A DNA stretch of 64,000 bases from Catenaria anguillulae PL171 (Eukaryota > Blastocladiomycota > Blastocladiomycetes > Blastocladiales > Catenariaceae). The notes under the pieces were generated by a model. It did not search any database and was not told where the DNA came from. It was given only the letters and a program-made list of their open reading frames with translations. The stretch lies in the NCBI GenBank assembly GCA_002102555.1, contig MCFL01000013.1, positions 434,001 through 498,000 on the forward strand, given 5' to 3'. The position numbers and the translations under genes were made by a program. This document shows, one piece after another, positions 32,959 to 42,911 of the stretch (within the stretch, counting starts at the first letter, position 1; each line of letters opens with the position of its first letter).

Positions 32959-34312
32959 ATGTCAACAGTCCTCATTGACTCAACAACGGCAGTCAACTAG
33001 CTCATCGTCTTTGCCTTTTCGGGTATTGTGTCCGCCGTGGCGCTAATCATTGTGCTCGTGCGATTGTTTCCCGATATTGCCTCCAAGGCACTCCCCTTCT
33101 TGTTCCATCCATCGACCAGTGCAGTTGGGGATGGCCGTAAAAACGCGCGACCTGGAATTCCCATTCGCCGCCCTGTTAATGGCGTTCGCATGCAATTGCT
33201 CCTCCTCTCGGCTGTCTTACTCGTCATGGACAGCATCAACAACTTGATTCTGATTGGGTCTGCTTGGGGATCAAGAGATGCCAACTTTGTCGCATACAAT
33301 ATCGTCCGCTTGCTTACGTTTGTTCCAGCGGGACCCATCTTCACTGTTGCTCTTGCCCAGCGGATCGCGGTGATTGTTGTAATGAACCCATCCTGGAAGC
33401 TGTGGTTTACACGCGCAGTCCTTGTCGCGAGCGTGTACATTTGCCTACAGCAGCAGATTCTGCTGGTGATTGGTTTGGTCGAAATGATGGCCAAGTCTCG
33501 CACCCCTGAAGACTGGATGAACACGTTTTTGATCCCGCAGTGGACTGGCGGGATTGTCTTGATCCTTCCGAGTAGGCGTCTGGTTCACTTTTGCCGTCCA
33601 TGTGCAGTGTGCAGTGTACAGTGCCGACACTGACCCGCCTGTCCCTTTTGTCCATCAGTCATCAGCATTGGCGGCAGTCTGTGGTCATTGCGGATCGCCT
33701 TTGGCAAACAGTCCTCATCGCCGGTTCCTTCCTCTGGAAACTCCAAGGGAGCACCTGGTGACGGCGTAGAGGGCGGTGGCTCAAGCACGGGAGCGACATC
33801 TTCTCCAAGTCCACAACCAGTGACAGCATCGTCCGGTGCAAAACCGAGCAACAGCACCACGGGTCCATCTCCATCTGTGACGAGTGCAGGCGCGAACAGC
33901 ATCCAATATCCAGTTTCAAACTCGTTCAAGATTCTGTACGCATACTTTCCCTTTGTGCTTTCATCGTATCATTCAAGAGACACTCACCGTCACCTGTTGT
34001 CTGCGTGTCCGATCTAGCACCGCCATCATTCTTGCATGCTGGATGGTGTTTCTTGTCATGATTACATTTCGCGTGACGCAAATAGGCGTCCGCCCAAGTG
34101 CCGTGTCCTCACTCATGATTTCGACTGCCGTACTCGCCGAGTGCCAGTTTGAGACGCTGCTGCGTCACAGCAAGAAAAAGACCATGAACGCCAGCAGTTC
34201 AATGGCGTTGAAACGGGCAGAGACTGCCAATGGGTCCAAGCCAAGTTTGCCCATGCCGTTGGGCGACGCTAGCATCAGTCAGGCGACAACTGGATCAACA
34301 ACGCATGTTTAG
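32959..34312 (+). CDS. Orphan seven-hydrophobic-segment membrane protein, tandem copy B, amber codon at position 14
   Basis: Model: join(32959..33571, 33659..33935, 34018..34312), 395 codons including the final TAG. Donors are GTAGGC and GTACGC. Hydrophobic segments: IVFAFSGIVSAVALIIVLV; LLLLSAVLLVMDSINNLILI; IFTVALAQRIAVIVV; AVLVASVYICLQQQILLVIG; IVLILPSIISIGGSLW (across intron 1); a 75-residue Ser/Gly/Thr-rich loop; AIILACWMVFLVMITFRV; and VSSLMISTAVLAECQF. A single TAG (32998-33000) interrupts the frame at codon 14, where copy A has TCG (Ser). The two N-termini align around it (TAIN-S-LVLF versus TAVN-stop-LIVF). It may be a nonsense allele, a readthrough site, or start from a later codon. 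The layout (N-terminal tail, long loop before segment 6) is receptor-like, but no receptor family motif is visible. Confidence 0.7.
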
Positions 34313-34449
34313 TGCGATTTGGGAAGTTAATTGCGTCGAGGCGGATAGTGGTCTCGAGCTGTCAAGTGCAAATTCGGTGATTGAATGTGAATGAAACCTT
34401 TTCAAATGCTACTTAGACATACAATGCAAACTCGTGATCAGGCATCTCC
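34313..34449. other. Short convergent gap
   Basis: 3' flank shared by 7TM copy B (plus) and the F-box-like gene (minus). Nothing else seen. Confidence 0.4.
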
Positions 34450-36173
34450 ATCTCACTCATCCCGATTGTCCTCCAACTCGGCCACCATCCATGGCATTGC
34501 ACATGGTTCACAAAGCCTCCCATTCTGCATTCCCCTGTTGTCCGCTGCACCACCAAATCGGGCGGCAAACGCCACATCGCGATCTGCTTGTGCAATGGTC
34601 CCGCTCTGCGCGTGGGCAAGCGATTGCGCTTCTTGAAGTACCTGCAGCGCATCCGCATACAGCCTGCCTCGAGAAATGCCCACATGAGATCCTTGAATGG
34701 AATGAGGTTGATGGCGAGGTTGTGATCGGCTTCGCGAATGTGAGCCCAAACGCAGTGGAGGTACTTGTGGTGTATGGCTGGGTTGTCAAGGAAGCGGCCG
34801 AGGTGTTCGCGCCAGGGAAACGTTGATGGTGAGGGTCAGGCGTGGTAATGGCGGTGATGTCGTCGGTGGCGAGTGGAATGGAATGGAGGAGCTGTTGGAT
34901 GGCGCGCAAGTCGGGGAGGCGATGGCCAAGTCCACGGGGTCAAATGAGAGCGTTGGGCCAGAGCAGGTCCCCTTGCCCCCGCGACGAAGCTCGCCAGCTG
35001 ATCGCATCGGGCACATTCGATGCGTCGTCTCTACATTGCGTCGGACGCATACGCATCAATCGGGACCCAGTTGAGAATTGTGGTCAAGATTTGTGGGGTC
35101 AAGTCGACTCGTTGAGCACACGCGGGAGAGCATGGCAAAAGTCGCAAATCAAACAGCGCGCGACAGGCATACGTTGCAAGTACCAAAGGCGAAGACCGCG
35201 CTTGTCCCGAGCCACGACCACGAGTTGGTGAAGGTGAACCAACCGCCGTCCTCGCTCCAGGCGCCCGTAATGCAGCAGCCGCCAAGTCCAATAAGGTCGA
35301 GGATACGCCCGGAGGCGCAAACTTGAACACGAGTTCTTGCCATGTCATGTGGGCAGTAAGTGGAAAGTCAACGAAATCGGAAACGTCCACATTCAAGCCA
35401 ACAATCGGCGTGAAACGCGATTGGGTGGGATAGTCCTTGGTGGTTCCGATCGCAAACAAGAACAAATCCAGCAGCAGATACGCCAAGGTCATGAGCGTGA
35501 CTTGCATGTCAATGTAGTCGGCCTCGGTCAGTCCTGGCGGGCGCGATTGGGCCAGATCCATAGCCAAATCCCTGATTTCGAGCGACTGGAACCAGCAATC
35601 GGCCGACAACACATATCCCTTGAAAGCCTTGAGTCCACGAGCGTGCACCCGGGCAGCCCGCACGATGTGCTCAAAGAAACTGGCCGATTCTGAGTCGAGG
35701 ATATTGTCGGCAACGCGATCGTGCTCGTGCCGTCCAGGTACGTCCTCCTCATCAACATCCCACAATGTCACGCACAGGTCCGCCTGATCGTAGAAGAGGG
35801 TCGCGCGGGACCACCACAGTTCCGAGTCGTGGTTTAGGTGAGCGACGAGTTGCTAAAGGATGGCGTGCAGCAGACGACGCCGCCGAGTCATGGTGTCCGC
35901 ATCGAAATCCTCGTGGTCGGGCAGGGCGGTCGTGGTGAGCGAAGGCGGCGCACGGGCCCAAGCTTCACCAAACAGGGCCGAGTCACATTGGGTGAAGGAG
36001 TGGAGGAGAAGCCAGTCCAGGCGACCCGTGTACAGGTCGGGTGCTTGAAAGAACTTGCTTGTGGACCGAAGGCGGGCGACAGACGCCAGGTCGAGACACT
36101 GGACAAGGTGCTGGATAATGTCGAAAGGCAGCGTGGCCAAGGGACAAGGCTGGTCGGACTGCAAAGAGTTCAT
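34450..36173 (-). pseudogene. F-box-like protein gene interrupted by two in-frame amber codons
   Basis: The start is ATG 36173 (MNSLQSDQPCPLATLPFDII). Residues about 12-50 form an F-box-like motif, LATLPFDIIQHLVQCLDLAS plus VARLRSTSKFFQ, expected to bind Skp1; the rest is a helical C-terminus of unknown target. One frame runs from 36173 to 35031 with a single TAG at 35853-35855, then meets a second TAG at 35031-35033, beyond which coding-like text continues to about 34453 (CARCDQLASFV, DLRAIQQLLHSIPLATDDI, WREHLGRFLDNPAIHHKYLH, LQEAQSLAHAQSG, PWMVAELEDNRDE) after four frame shifts, each at a G or C homopolymer. At the first TAG the neighbouring duplicate has TGG. It may be a decaying gene, or one using readthrough plus assembly indels; the type field reflects the ambers, not proof of loss. 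Confidence 0.55.
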
Positions 36174-36249
36174 TGTACTTATTTCTGGGTAAGTATTGCA
36201 TGTCGCCTCATGGCCTTGGCGATCGCGTTGCGTTGTGAGCAATGCAAGA

Positions 36250-36614
36250 AATGCGTTCCCTTTCCTGTTTACCACTTACCAACGTCTTGAATGAGTCGCA
36301 TAGGTCCGGAGGTCGAAAAACAGACTTGCATGAGCCCATCAAACCTCCGAGTCGTGGTCAAGGTGAGCAACCAGTTGCCAGGTGACTGCATGAAGTAACT
36401 GCCGGCGGCGCCGGATGGACTGCTCGTCAGTGCTGCCGGACGCGGCAAATGATGTGGCGGCCAGGGTGCTCGATCGATCGAAAGCTTGAGTGAATGCATC
36501 AATGTCGCTCTCGGCATGCAACAGCGACAAGATCGAGGCATTCGATGATGGGAACGAGTGCATCATGGGGCAGCGAGGCCAGATGGGCCCGGGATCTGAT
36601 TGGATCATGTCCAT
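36250..36614 (-). pseudogene. Partial duplicate of the F-box-like gene
   Basis: The minus ORF at 36339-36614 carries IRRRRQLLHAVTWQLVAHLD, matching TRRRRLLHAI-QLVAHLN of the neighbouring gene. Both continue with HDSE, but here the next Trp codon is TGA (36339-36341) where the neighbour has TGG; after it WAHASLFFDLRT parallels WSRATLFYDQAD. No F-box or distal part is seen, so this is a truncated copy of the middle of the gene. A good donor, GTAAGT, follows at about 36283 but leads nowhere clear. The low-complexity N-terminal part (residues 1-55) is not shared. Confidence 0.55.
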
Positions 36615-36980
36615 GGTATGCTTTCAAGAATGCTTTCAGTGTCGCTCATGGCCCATTGTGGTCTAGCGCGCGTTTGGCGTGTGGCCGCATGCCTGGGTGA
36701 ATGCCTTCATTTATGTACATCCCGTGAGCAGGTGTGGCCGATCTCGAGCTTCGAATCGGGGACTGCAGACCAAGGCTGGCGGTGGAGCTCTTTAACGCGA
36801 CTTGGCCCATTCTCCTCCGACTTGCTTCGCAACACCGTATTTGCAGGTCGTCCGAAAAGCCTGCAGTGGCACATCGATGTTTGTCAAGCGACACTTGGAT
36901 CTGGGGCAGCGATTCTTGCCTTATTGATCAACAGCCCTTGCGAGACACATCACCTGCCGACTCGTTTTTCGGGCCCTCAC
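36615..36980. other. Intergenic region
   Basis: No supported gene. ORFs on both strands are short and lack domain signal. Confidence 0.4.
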
Positions 36981-37671
36981 TGCCCTGCTTGATTCAAATT
37001 CGCCGTCGTTGAACTTGGAAACGTTGCAGGGAGCGTTTGGGTTTATTAATATATACATACCTACGTACGGAAATCTTCCTTCCGCATTGCTGGCCGGCGT
37101 CCATTTCGCGCCCACACAACTCTTCAAGTTCGCACATGGTCTCTTTTCACACGTGCCCGTTCTGGTCGCGGCTGTTCCCAATGCATGGCAGTCTTTGACG
37201 TGGTCGATACAACTTGTATTGCTCGTCGGGCGTCGTTGCACTTGTCCTGGCATGGAGCAGCGCCGCCCCTGGCCGCCAATGGATCCCGTTGCAGCAAGTT
37301 GCAGCAATCACCGTGGCAATCACCGCTGGCATGCGCAGTGTCCACGCGTTCCCGACAGCAAAGTGGCAGGTGAGACATGGGCGGTGGCTAGAGGAATCTG
37401 CACGTTTCGAATGGCGCCAATCGCGGATGCAGACGACTCTGGGAATTTTGCCTTGCTCACACTCTTGCTCATTGCTCACCCTTGACCGATACATTCAACT
37501 GCATGACCCGGCGGGCCCAATGCATACTGACTCGCTGACAACTTGCGCAGTTCGCAGCTTCGAATCCCCCTCGCCGCCATTTTCTCACCCCTCGGGTTCC
37601 TCTTGCCCTCCTGCTTCCGCTCTTCCGGTGTGAAGCCGAAGCCGCCGATCCACCATTCTCACTTCCCATCC
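36981..37671 (+). other. Possible two-exon small membrane protein
   Basis: Tentative. A plus-strand reading from ATG 37187 (MAVFDVVDTTCIARR), with one extra G at GGG 37228-37230, continues as VVALVLAWSSAAPGRQWIPL and ITVAITAGMRSVHAFPTAKW up to a good donor CAG|GTGAGA. An acceptor GCGCAG or TTCGCAG near 37550-37560 would add RIPLAAIFSPLGFLLPSCFR. The two hydrophobic stretches and the strong splice sites are the only support; no family is recognised. Upstream text (FGFINIYIPTYGNLPSALLA) may belong to it. Confidence 0.3.
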
Positions 37672-37871
37672 TTCTTTACTACAGTATTGAATTATGCAAA
37701 TTGATTAACGTACGTGTAATAAGGATACGGCTCAGCAGTGTGGATGATCCATGCCTTTCAAGTCGATGCATTCTTGGCCGCCATTCGCTCTGCCTTGTAC
37801 TCGCACTCGCTCACTCTCCGTTCCCACCGACCGACCCACCAGCCTCGGCCACCCATTCCCACGAAATCAAA

Positions 37872-39473
37872 ATGGCCGACCCTCAAGCACCCCCATCCTC
37901 GGCCGCCGCCGCCGCCCCCGAAGTCGACGCTGCCAACGACAAGTCATTGATCCTGCTGCAGCGAGTCTCGACTGCTTGGTTCATCCTGTCGGTCGCCGTC
38001 TCGGCCTTTGCCCTATACTCCATTGCCGCCAAACTCACCCGGTTGCGGCCGCTCATGAAATGGACCGCCGTGGCCATGGTTGTCCTGGGCACTGCGTCCA
38101 ACGCCGTCCAGCTTGTCTACCAACTCATGCCCGAGGGCGACTCTTCCTTTTCTTGGTTAGCCATGGACATTGTCGACAACTTCTTGTATGCGACCTCGCT
38201 GTCCCTATACCTGGTCATTGCCCGTTGGCGGGCGCTCGTCGCTGCACCGGCCCTCGACCCGCGCTCGTGGCCGGCCTCGCTCGTCTCCCGCATCTTGCGC
38301 TCCAAATGGATCGTTGTCGTCTCGTCGTTGCTCGTCTCGTGCGGCCTGTTCTTGTCCATCATCACCTACTACACGGGCACCTCGCTCTGCCACAGTGAAG
38401 GGTTCACCATCATGTGCATGCGCCTGTACCTCATGGTCACCCAGGTCACCATCATGGCCGGCGACCTCGCCCTGGCCATTGCCTATCTGACCACCTGGCC
38501 CCGATATGCCAAAATCACCCGCCTCGACTCTTCCCGTCCCGGGTTCCGTGCTCTGCTCGTCGTGTTTGGCTTACTCGTCTCGTTTGCCATGCAACTCGGT
38601 CTCCTCCTAGACGGCTTTGTCTCGTCCGAGATTTGGGAAGGCTCGCGCATCCTGTGGCTCGCACACACGGCCGTCCTGATCGCGCTCACTCCCATCCTGC
38701 TGCTGCAAGTGCAAATTGCATCGGCCAAGGCTGGCCTGAGGGACATTGGCACGCTGTCGTCGACTGGGTCGTCGATTGAAGATATCAAGGCTGCCACCCA
38801 GGCTGCCAACTCCAACGACCCGGAACTCGGACTCGTCGGGCCCCGGCCGTCGCTCACCATCACCGACCCACAAACGTCGCTGCTCATGAACGGCTCGGCC
38901 GTCACTGTGCCCGATACCGCCGGATCTCGCCCGCGGCTGCCTTCAGGTTCCAACGCACCACCGCTCATGCGGTCAGTCACGCCGACGTCCATGACCCGCC
39001 TGCCGCACGCAAACGCCGTGGCCATTCGTGCCGTCAACCCGTCGCTTGCAAACACATCGTCTTCCGACTCGGGCCACGCTCACTCGTTGCCCGACCCGCC
39101 CGTGTCGCCCACAACCACCACGTCGTCGTCTGTCCGCGGCCGCAGGTCAAAGTCGTGGATCGCGGGCATGCTGACGCTTGGCTCTGGTGCATTCTCAACG
39201 GCGTCCTCGGCCCCGCCCATGCCCAACGGTGCCGACCCGGCCATGGTGGCGCCCATGTCTCCAATTCCCGAGCAGCAGTATGCGGGTGGCGCAGAGTCGG
39301 TGCGCAGCAGGTCGATCGATATCTCGTCGTTTGATGATGAGAGCGACGATGATGAGCATGGGAGTGGTGGTGGGTCGACCCTCATGCTCAACCAAGGGAG
39401 CACGTTGTCGAGAGCAACCACGCCGCCGCCGACAAGCGCCAGTGCCATGATTACGGTTGCGGGCAGGCAGTAA
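37872..39473 (+). CDS. GPCR-like seven-transmembrane protein with long Ser-rich cytoplasmic tail
   Basis: Single-exon gene, 533 aa from ATG 37872 (MADPQAPPSSAAAAAPEVD), the first ATG after an in-frame pyrimidine-rich leader. Seven hydrophobic segments are evenly spaced: AWFILSVAVSAFALYSIA; WTAVAMVVLGTASNAVQLVY; MDIVDNFLYATSLSLYLVIA; IVVVSSLLVSCGLFLSIIT; MVTQVTIMAGDLALAIAYL; ALLVVFGLLVSFAMQLGLLL; LAHTAVLIALTPILLLQVQI. There follow about 225 residues rich in Ser, Pro, Thr and Asp, including an acidic run near SFDDESDDDEH, as in receptors regulated by phosphorylation. Short N-terminus and loops with a long tail fit a GPCR-like topology (N-terminus outside). No class-defining motif is visible, so ligand and G-protein coupling are unknown. 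It is not clearly related to the tandem pair at 31-34 kb. Confidence 0.75.
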   Translation: MADPQAPPSSAAAAAPEVDAANDKSLILLQRVSTAWFILSVAVSAFALYSIAAKLTRLRPLMKWTAVAMVVLGTASNAVQLVYQLMPEGDSSFSWLAMDIVDNFLYATSLSLYLVIARWRALVAAPALDPRSWPASLVSRILRSKWIVVVSSLLVSCGLFLSIITYYTGTSLCHSEGFTIMCMRLYLMVTQVTIMAGDLALAIAYLTTWPRYAKITRLDSSRPGFRALLVVFGLLVSFAMQLGLLLDGFVSSEIWEGSRILWLAHTAVLIALTPILLLQVQIASAKAGLRDIGTLSSTGSSIEDIKAATQAANSNDPELGLVGPRPSLTITDPQTSLLMNGSAVTVPDTAGSRPRLPSGSNAPPLMRSVTPTSMTRLPHANAVAIRAVNPSLANTSSSDSGHAHSLPDPPVSPTTTTSSSVRGRRSKSWIAGMLTLGSGAFSTASSAPPMPNGADPAMVAPMSPIPEQQYAGGAESVRSRSIDISSFDDESDDDEHGSGGGSTLMLNQGSTLSRATTPPPTSASAMITVAGRQ

Positions 39474-39886
39474 GACATCGCGTGAGGGAGTTTCGATTGC
39501 TTGAAGACTTCTTCCCTGCTGCTTGTCGTCATTTTTGTTATTGTTGGCGTGCTGTTTTCCCTCTTTTTCAATAGCTGTGACTTTTCTTTACCCCATTCTC
39601 GCCCCCATTTTTGCGCACAAGCTTTCTTATCTCTGGACTCGTTTGGCCATCCTATTGATTTTCAACCTCATGTATTGTACACTCTGCGTCCTGCTTCATC
39701 ATCGCACATCCTCACCATTCATTCGTCCTGCCTTTGCCTTGCTTGCTTGCATTACATTCATTTAACAAGTCATTCATCCTTTGCGCATTTTTGCGCAACA
39801 ATACAATCTAGCTTCCTTATTCCATACCTTCACGGCAAACACCATTCGTGTGTATTACAAGCACACCGACTCTGAGCAAAGACACA
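39474..39886. other. Convergent 3' intergenic region
   Basis: Strongly T-rich on the plus strand, between two tail-to-tail genes. Consistent with two 3' UTRs; no gene. Confidence 0.55.
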
Positions 39887-41756
39887 TCACGGCGACCCGG
39901 CCTTCTTGGGACTGCCCGCCTTTTGTTGTGGCGACCTTGGCGACAGTGTAGCAGGACCTGACGCCTTTGCCCCACTGCCTTGTGTGAGACTACCATCGTG
40001 TTCATCCACCTCACCATTCCCGCCCTGCTCGAGCCACTTTTCGTACGCTTGCAACCGTGCCTCGTCGTCGGCATCGTTCTTCTTGGACCGCTTGTACTTT
40101 GTCCCGTCGTAGAGCTCTGCAACGACTTGTTGGCCGCCAAAGAAACGGCCATTCATGAGCTATTGTCAATACATCAATCGATGCGTAAGAGATTGGCAGC
40201 GTGTGGGTGACGCAAAGGGGGAAGAAGAAGTGTGAACCTGAATGCAAGCCAATGCACTGAGTGGCTCCTTGAATCGAACCAGAATGATGCCGTCTGGCTC
40301 GCCCTACACATGCGATTTCGATCGTAAGCAAGCACGCCCGGCCGCTCCTCAAAGACATTAAGGGGGAACGACGTACGTCATACAGCGTCAAACTCGTCAC
40401 CTCGCCCACCTTCTCACACTCGCCCCTAACATCCTCGGCAATCTCAAGCATGACCTCCGGCTCCCTCTCAATCTCGTCCAGCGTATACATGCCCTTCAAC
40501 ACCACCACCTTTGCAAACTTTGCTGCCTTCTTCTCGCCGGGTCCCTCATCAAACCAATCCAACTTGCGATCCATCTTTTGCTTCTTCTTGTTAAGCGTGC
40601 GCTTATCCACATGCATCTTCATCTCCCTTGCCTTTTTCTTCTCCTCGTCCGACTTTTCGCGAAACTGCGCCTCGCTCACGCGCACACGTGGGTTCCGCTC
40701 CGGGTGCTCGGGCTCGCTCGCGCGCAGCGGGCAGTCGTCGAGCAGTTGGATGGCAAGCGCGACGCTTTCGGGCTTGTAGTAGGTGACGAGGGCATCGCCC
40801 TTGAACTTACCCGTGGCCGGGTCCGTGTACAGTTTGATTTTCGGAATGCCTGTGGTCAGGTCGTCGAGAATGATGCCGTATTTGGAGCAGGCAACGTGCA
40901 GTTCTGAGGCAGTCACGTCCGGGGGTAGTGGCGACAGGTAGATGGATGTGTTTGGGCGAGGAGCCGAAGTGGTGGGGGGTGGCGACGACGTCCGTGTGCG
41001 TTTCTGGTTCCCGTGGGGAGACGCAAAAGCAAATTCAAGGTGAGTGGCAGAGGTTGTGGGATCTGGAGAGATGGACATACAGTCGGGCCGTGGTCATCCT
41101 CGTCTCCAGCTGCTGCCTCCTGGTCGGCTCCCGAGTCTTGCTGCTGCTTGCGTTTCCGCTTTTCCGCCAGAAAGTGCTTGCGCTTGATGGTTGCCGGTAC
41201 AATCTTTAAACACATCCATGTATATACCAGCAGTGAGCTTCCGCCATACGATACGATACGGTGCTCCAAAACAGGATTAAACGAAACGCACATTGGGTCC
41301 ATCCTCGGCATCCGGCTGCACATCGCCGACAAGATCGGGCGTCACGACGGGGAACCAGCACCGTTTCGCATAGTCGAGCTCCCACTCGACGCCGTCGTCG
41401 TCTTGGTACCGTGGAAACCCGCTCAGCTTGTCCATATACACGCGCGGGTCCGACGCCAGGTCGTCCATGTTGGGCGGGGCAGTGATGGCGCCGTCCATGG
41501 GGAGCAGCGGGGCGGCCGCGCCGGAATGACTCTGGCCTTGATCAGAGGTGGGCGGCCGGGTTGGTGAGGAGGAACGTGACGATGACATAACTGGTGGCGG
41601 CGTGTTGGTCGATGATTGATCACTCAAAGAGTTGGTAGAGTCGGATGGAGGTGGCGGCAGACGTTTGCTTGAAAAGTGCTGGAAATCCGTTTGGGTCAAA
41701 GGGCGAACATGAGCATGAGGCGATGATGCATCGAGTGTGGAAATAAAGTCGTTCAT
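39887..41756 (-). CDS. HTATSF1: HTATSF1/Cus2-like U2 snRNP splicing factor (two RRMs)
   Basis: Tat-SF1/Cus2 family protein, which binds SF3B1 and is involved in U2 snRNP assembly. Model: complement(39887..40159, 40238..40303, 40377..41003, 41081..41203, 41292..41756), 517 aa, every junction phase 0. Start ATG 41756. N-terminus: disordered Ser/Pro, then PRYQDDDGVEWELDYAKRCW with aromatic spacing typical of the family. RRM1: NTSIYLSPLPPDVTASELH with RNP-like GKFKGDALVTYYKPESVALA. A basic linker (KKKQKMDRKLDWFD) leads to RRM2/UHM: KVVVLKGMYTLDEIEREPE, GIILVRFKEPLSALACIQ and GRFFGGQQVVAELYDG, where R-F-F is the UHM signature. Donors are GTGCGT, GTATGT, GTACGT and GTTCAC. It ends in a Lys/Ser/Pro tail at TGA 39887. 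Confidence 0.92.
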
Positions 41757-42167
41757 TGAGACTCACAATCATCGTCTTCGTGATGGACATATATTTGTAT
41801 AATAGATCCTGTCAAGAACATGAAAGCGCAAACTTGACAAATCATCCACTGGGTCGTCAATATGAATAAATGAGGAGCCCAAACTTCAATAAAGTGGTGA
41901 ATGGCAAATGTACGACGTCCGGAATTGCCGTCCAAATGCGGGGTAGGGGTTGCAAAAATGAGGGACGGGGCCTCAAGAGATTAGGAAACGACGGCGTATG
42001 AAGGCGAGGATAAAAGGGCGAAACCAAGAGCAGAGTTTGGAGGTTGATGGCACAATGGGGGCGGATTCCGCCATTGAATGACGGACCAAGGAAAGGATTG
42101 AAGAGTACGAAGCTGTGATTCCAATAGCAGTAAAACAACAACAACAACCTCTACCGAAAGAAACTAT
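41757..42167. promoter_or_regulatory. Upstream region of HTATSF1, 3' flank of UBE2H
   Basis: 411 bp between two minus-strand genes. It contains the HTATSF1 5' flank and UBE2H 3' UTR. No ORF with support; a CAA repeat (CAACAACAACAAC) lies at about 42137-42149. Confidence 0.45.
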
Positions 42168-42911
42168 TTACATGTCCATGTCCGGTCCGCCATCCGACTC
42201 CTCGCCGCCCGACGACAATGACTCGATGCTGGAATCGTCGTCTTCGTCCGATTCCGCTGCATCGTTGGCTGCCGCATACGCTTCCTTGCTGGCAAAACGC
42301 TTGACATAATCCTTGACACGCGCTTCATACGTCTTTGGGTCACGCATCATGAGCGCAGCAGCCTCGCCGTTGAGCGGGTCGGTCGGGTTCGGGTACCGCA
42401 GGAGCTGCGGGAGAAAGACTTCGAAGATGTTGATCATATCTGGCAGACAGATGCACGAGAGACTGTGTCAGACTGCAAACTGCGTACCCGAGAAACAATA
42501 GCCAATACAATCAAGACGAAAAAAGAAACGGACCAAACATGGGACTCCACGTCTGGTTAATCACATCAAGGCACACGGACCCGGAACGCTCGTCAATGTT
42601 TGGGTGAAAGATCTTGTTTGTAAACCCAATCGACGGCGACTTGTACGGGTACTGGTCGGGCAGCTCAACGTGCACCTTCCACACGCCCTCGGCAAACGGC
42701 GTGTCTTCCGGACCGGGGAAGCGGACGTAAAACTCTTGCATGTTGTCATTGACCAATGTGACTTCATAGTCACTCATGAGGCTATGTGTGAGCAAGCGGT
42801 GGCGGTGGCAAAAGGTGAGTTGCAATCCAACGACGCTTATCCAAGCGGGTGGCAAGTGAAAACGAACAGTTTCATGACGTCGGTTTCGATGCGACGGCGA
42901 GGGGAAGACAT
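42168..42911 (-). CDS. UBE2H: Ubiquitin-conjugating enzyme E2 H (Ubc8, GID/CTLH E2)
   Basis: E2 enzyme of the UBE2H/Ubc8 group, partner of the GID/CTLH ligase in glucose-regulated degradation in yeast. Model: complement(42168..42439, 42534..42781, 42868..42911), 187 aa (human 183). Exon 1 gives [15 protein letters not shown]; then [59 protein letters not shown] with the HPN motif and catalytic Cys (SVCLD), and [20 protein letters not shown]. The acidic Ser-rich tail is characteristic of this group. The introns have unusual donors GTTCGT and GTCCGT but restore exact family text ([14 protein letters not shown]). It is divergent from the CFAP92-like gene. Confidence 0.95.

Noticed and set aside
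36283-36290. GTAAGT donor linking the F-box fragment to the downstream F-box gene as one transcript
   Set aside because: The possible acceptor (TTTGCAG at the start of the F-box gene) would remove that gene's ATG and order the modules wrongly.
31378-39473. The three 7TM-like genes and the F-box-like gene as a defence or secondary-metabolite cluster
   Set aside because: No enzymes, nucleases or transporters typical of such clusters are present; proximity alone does not support a joint system.
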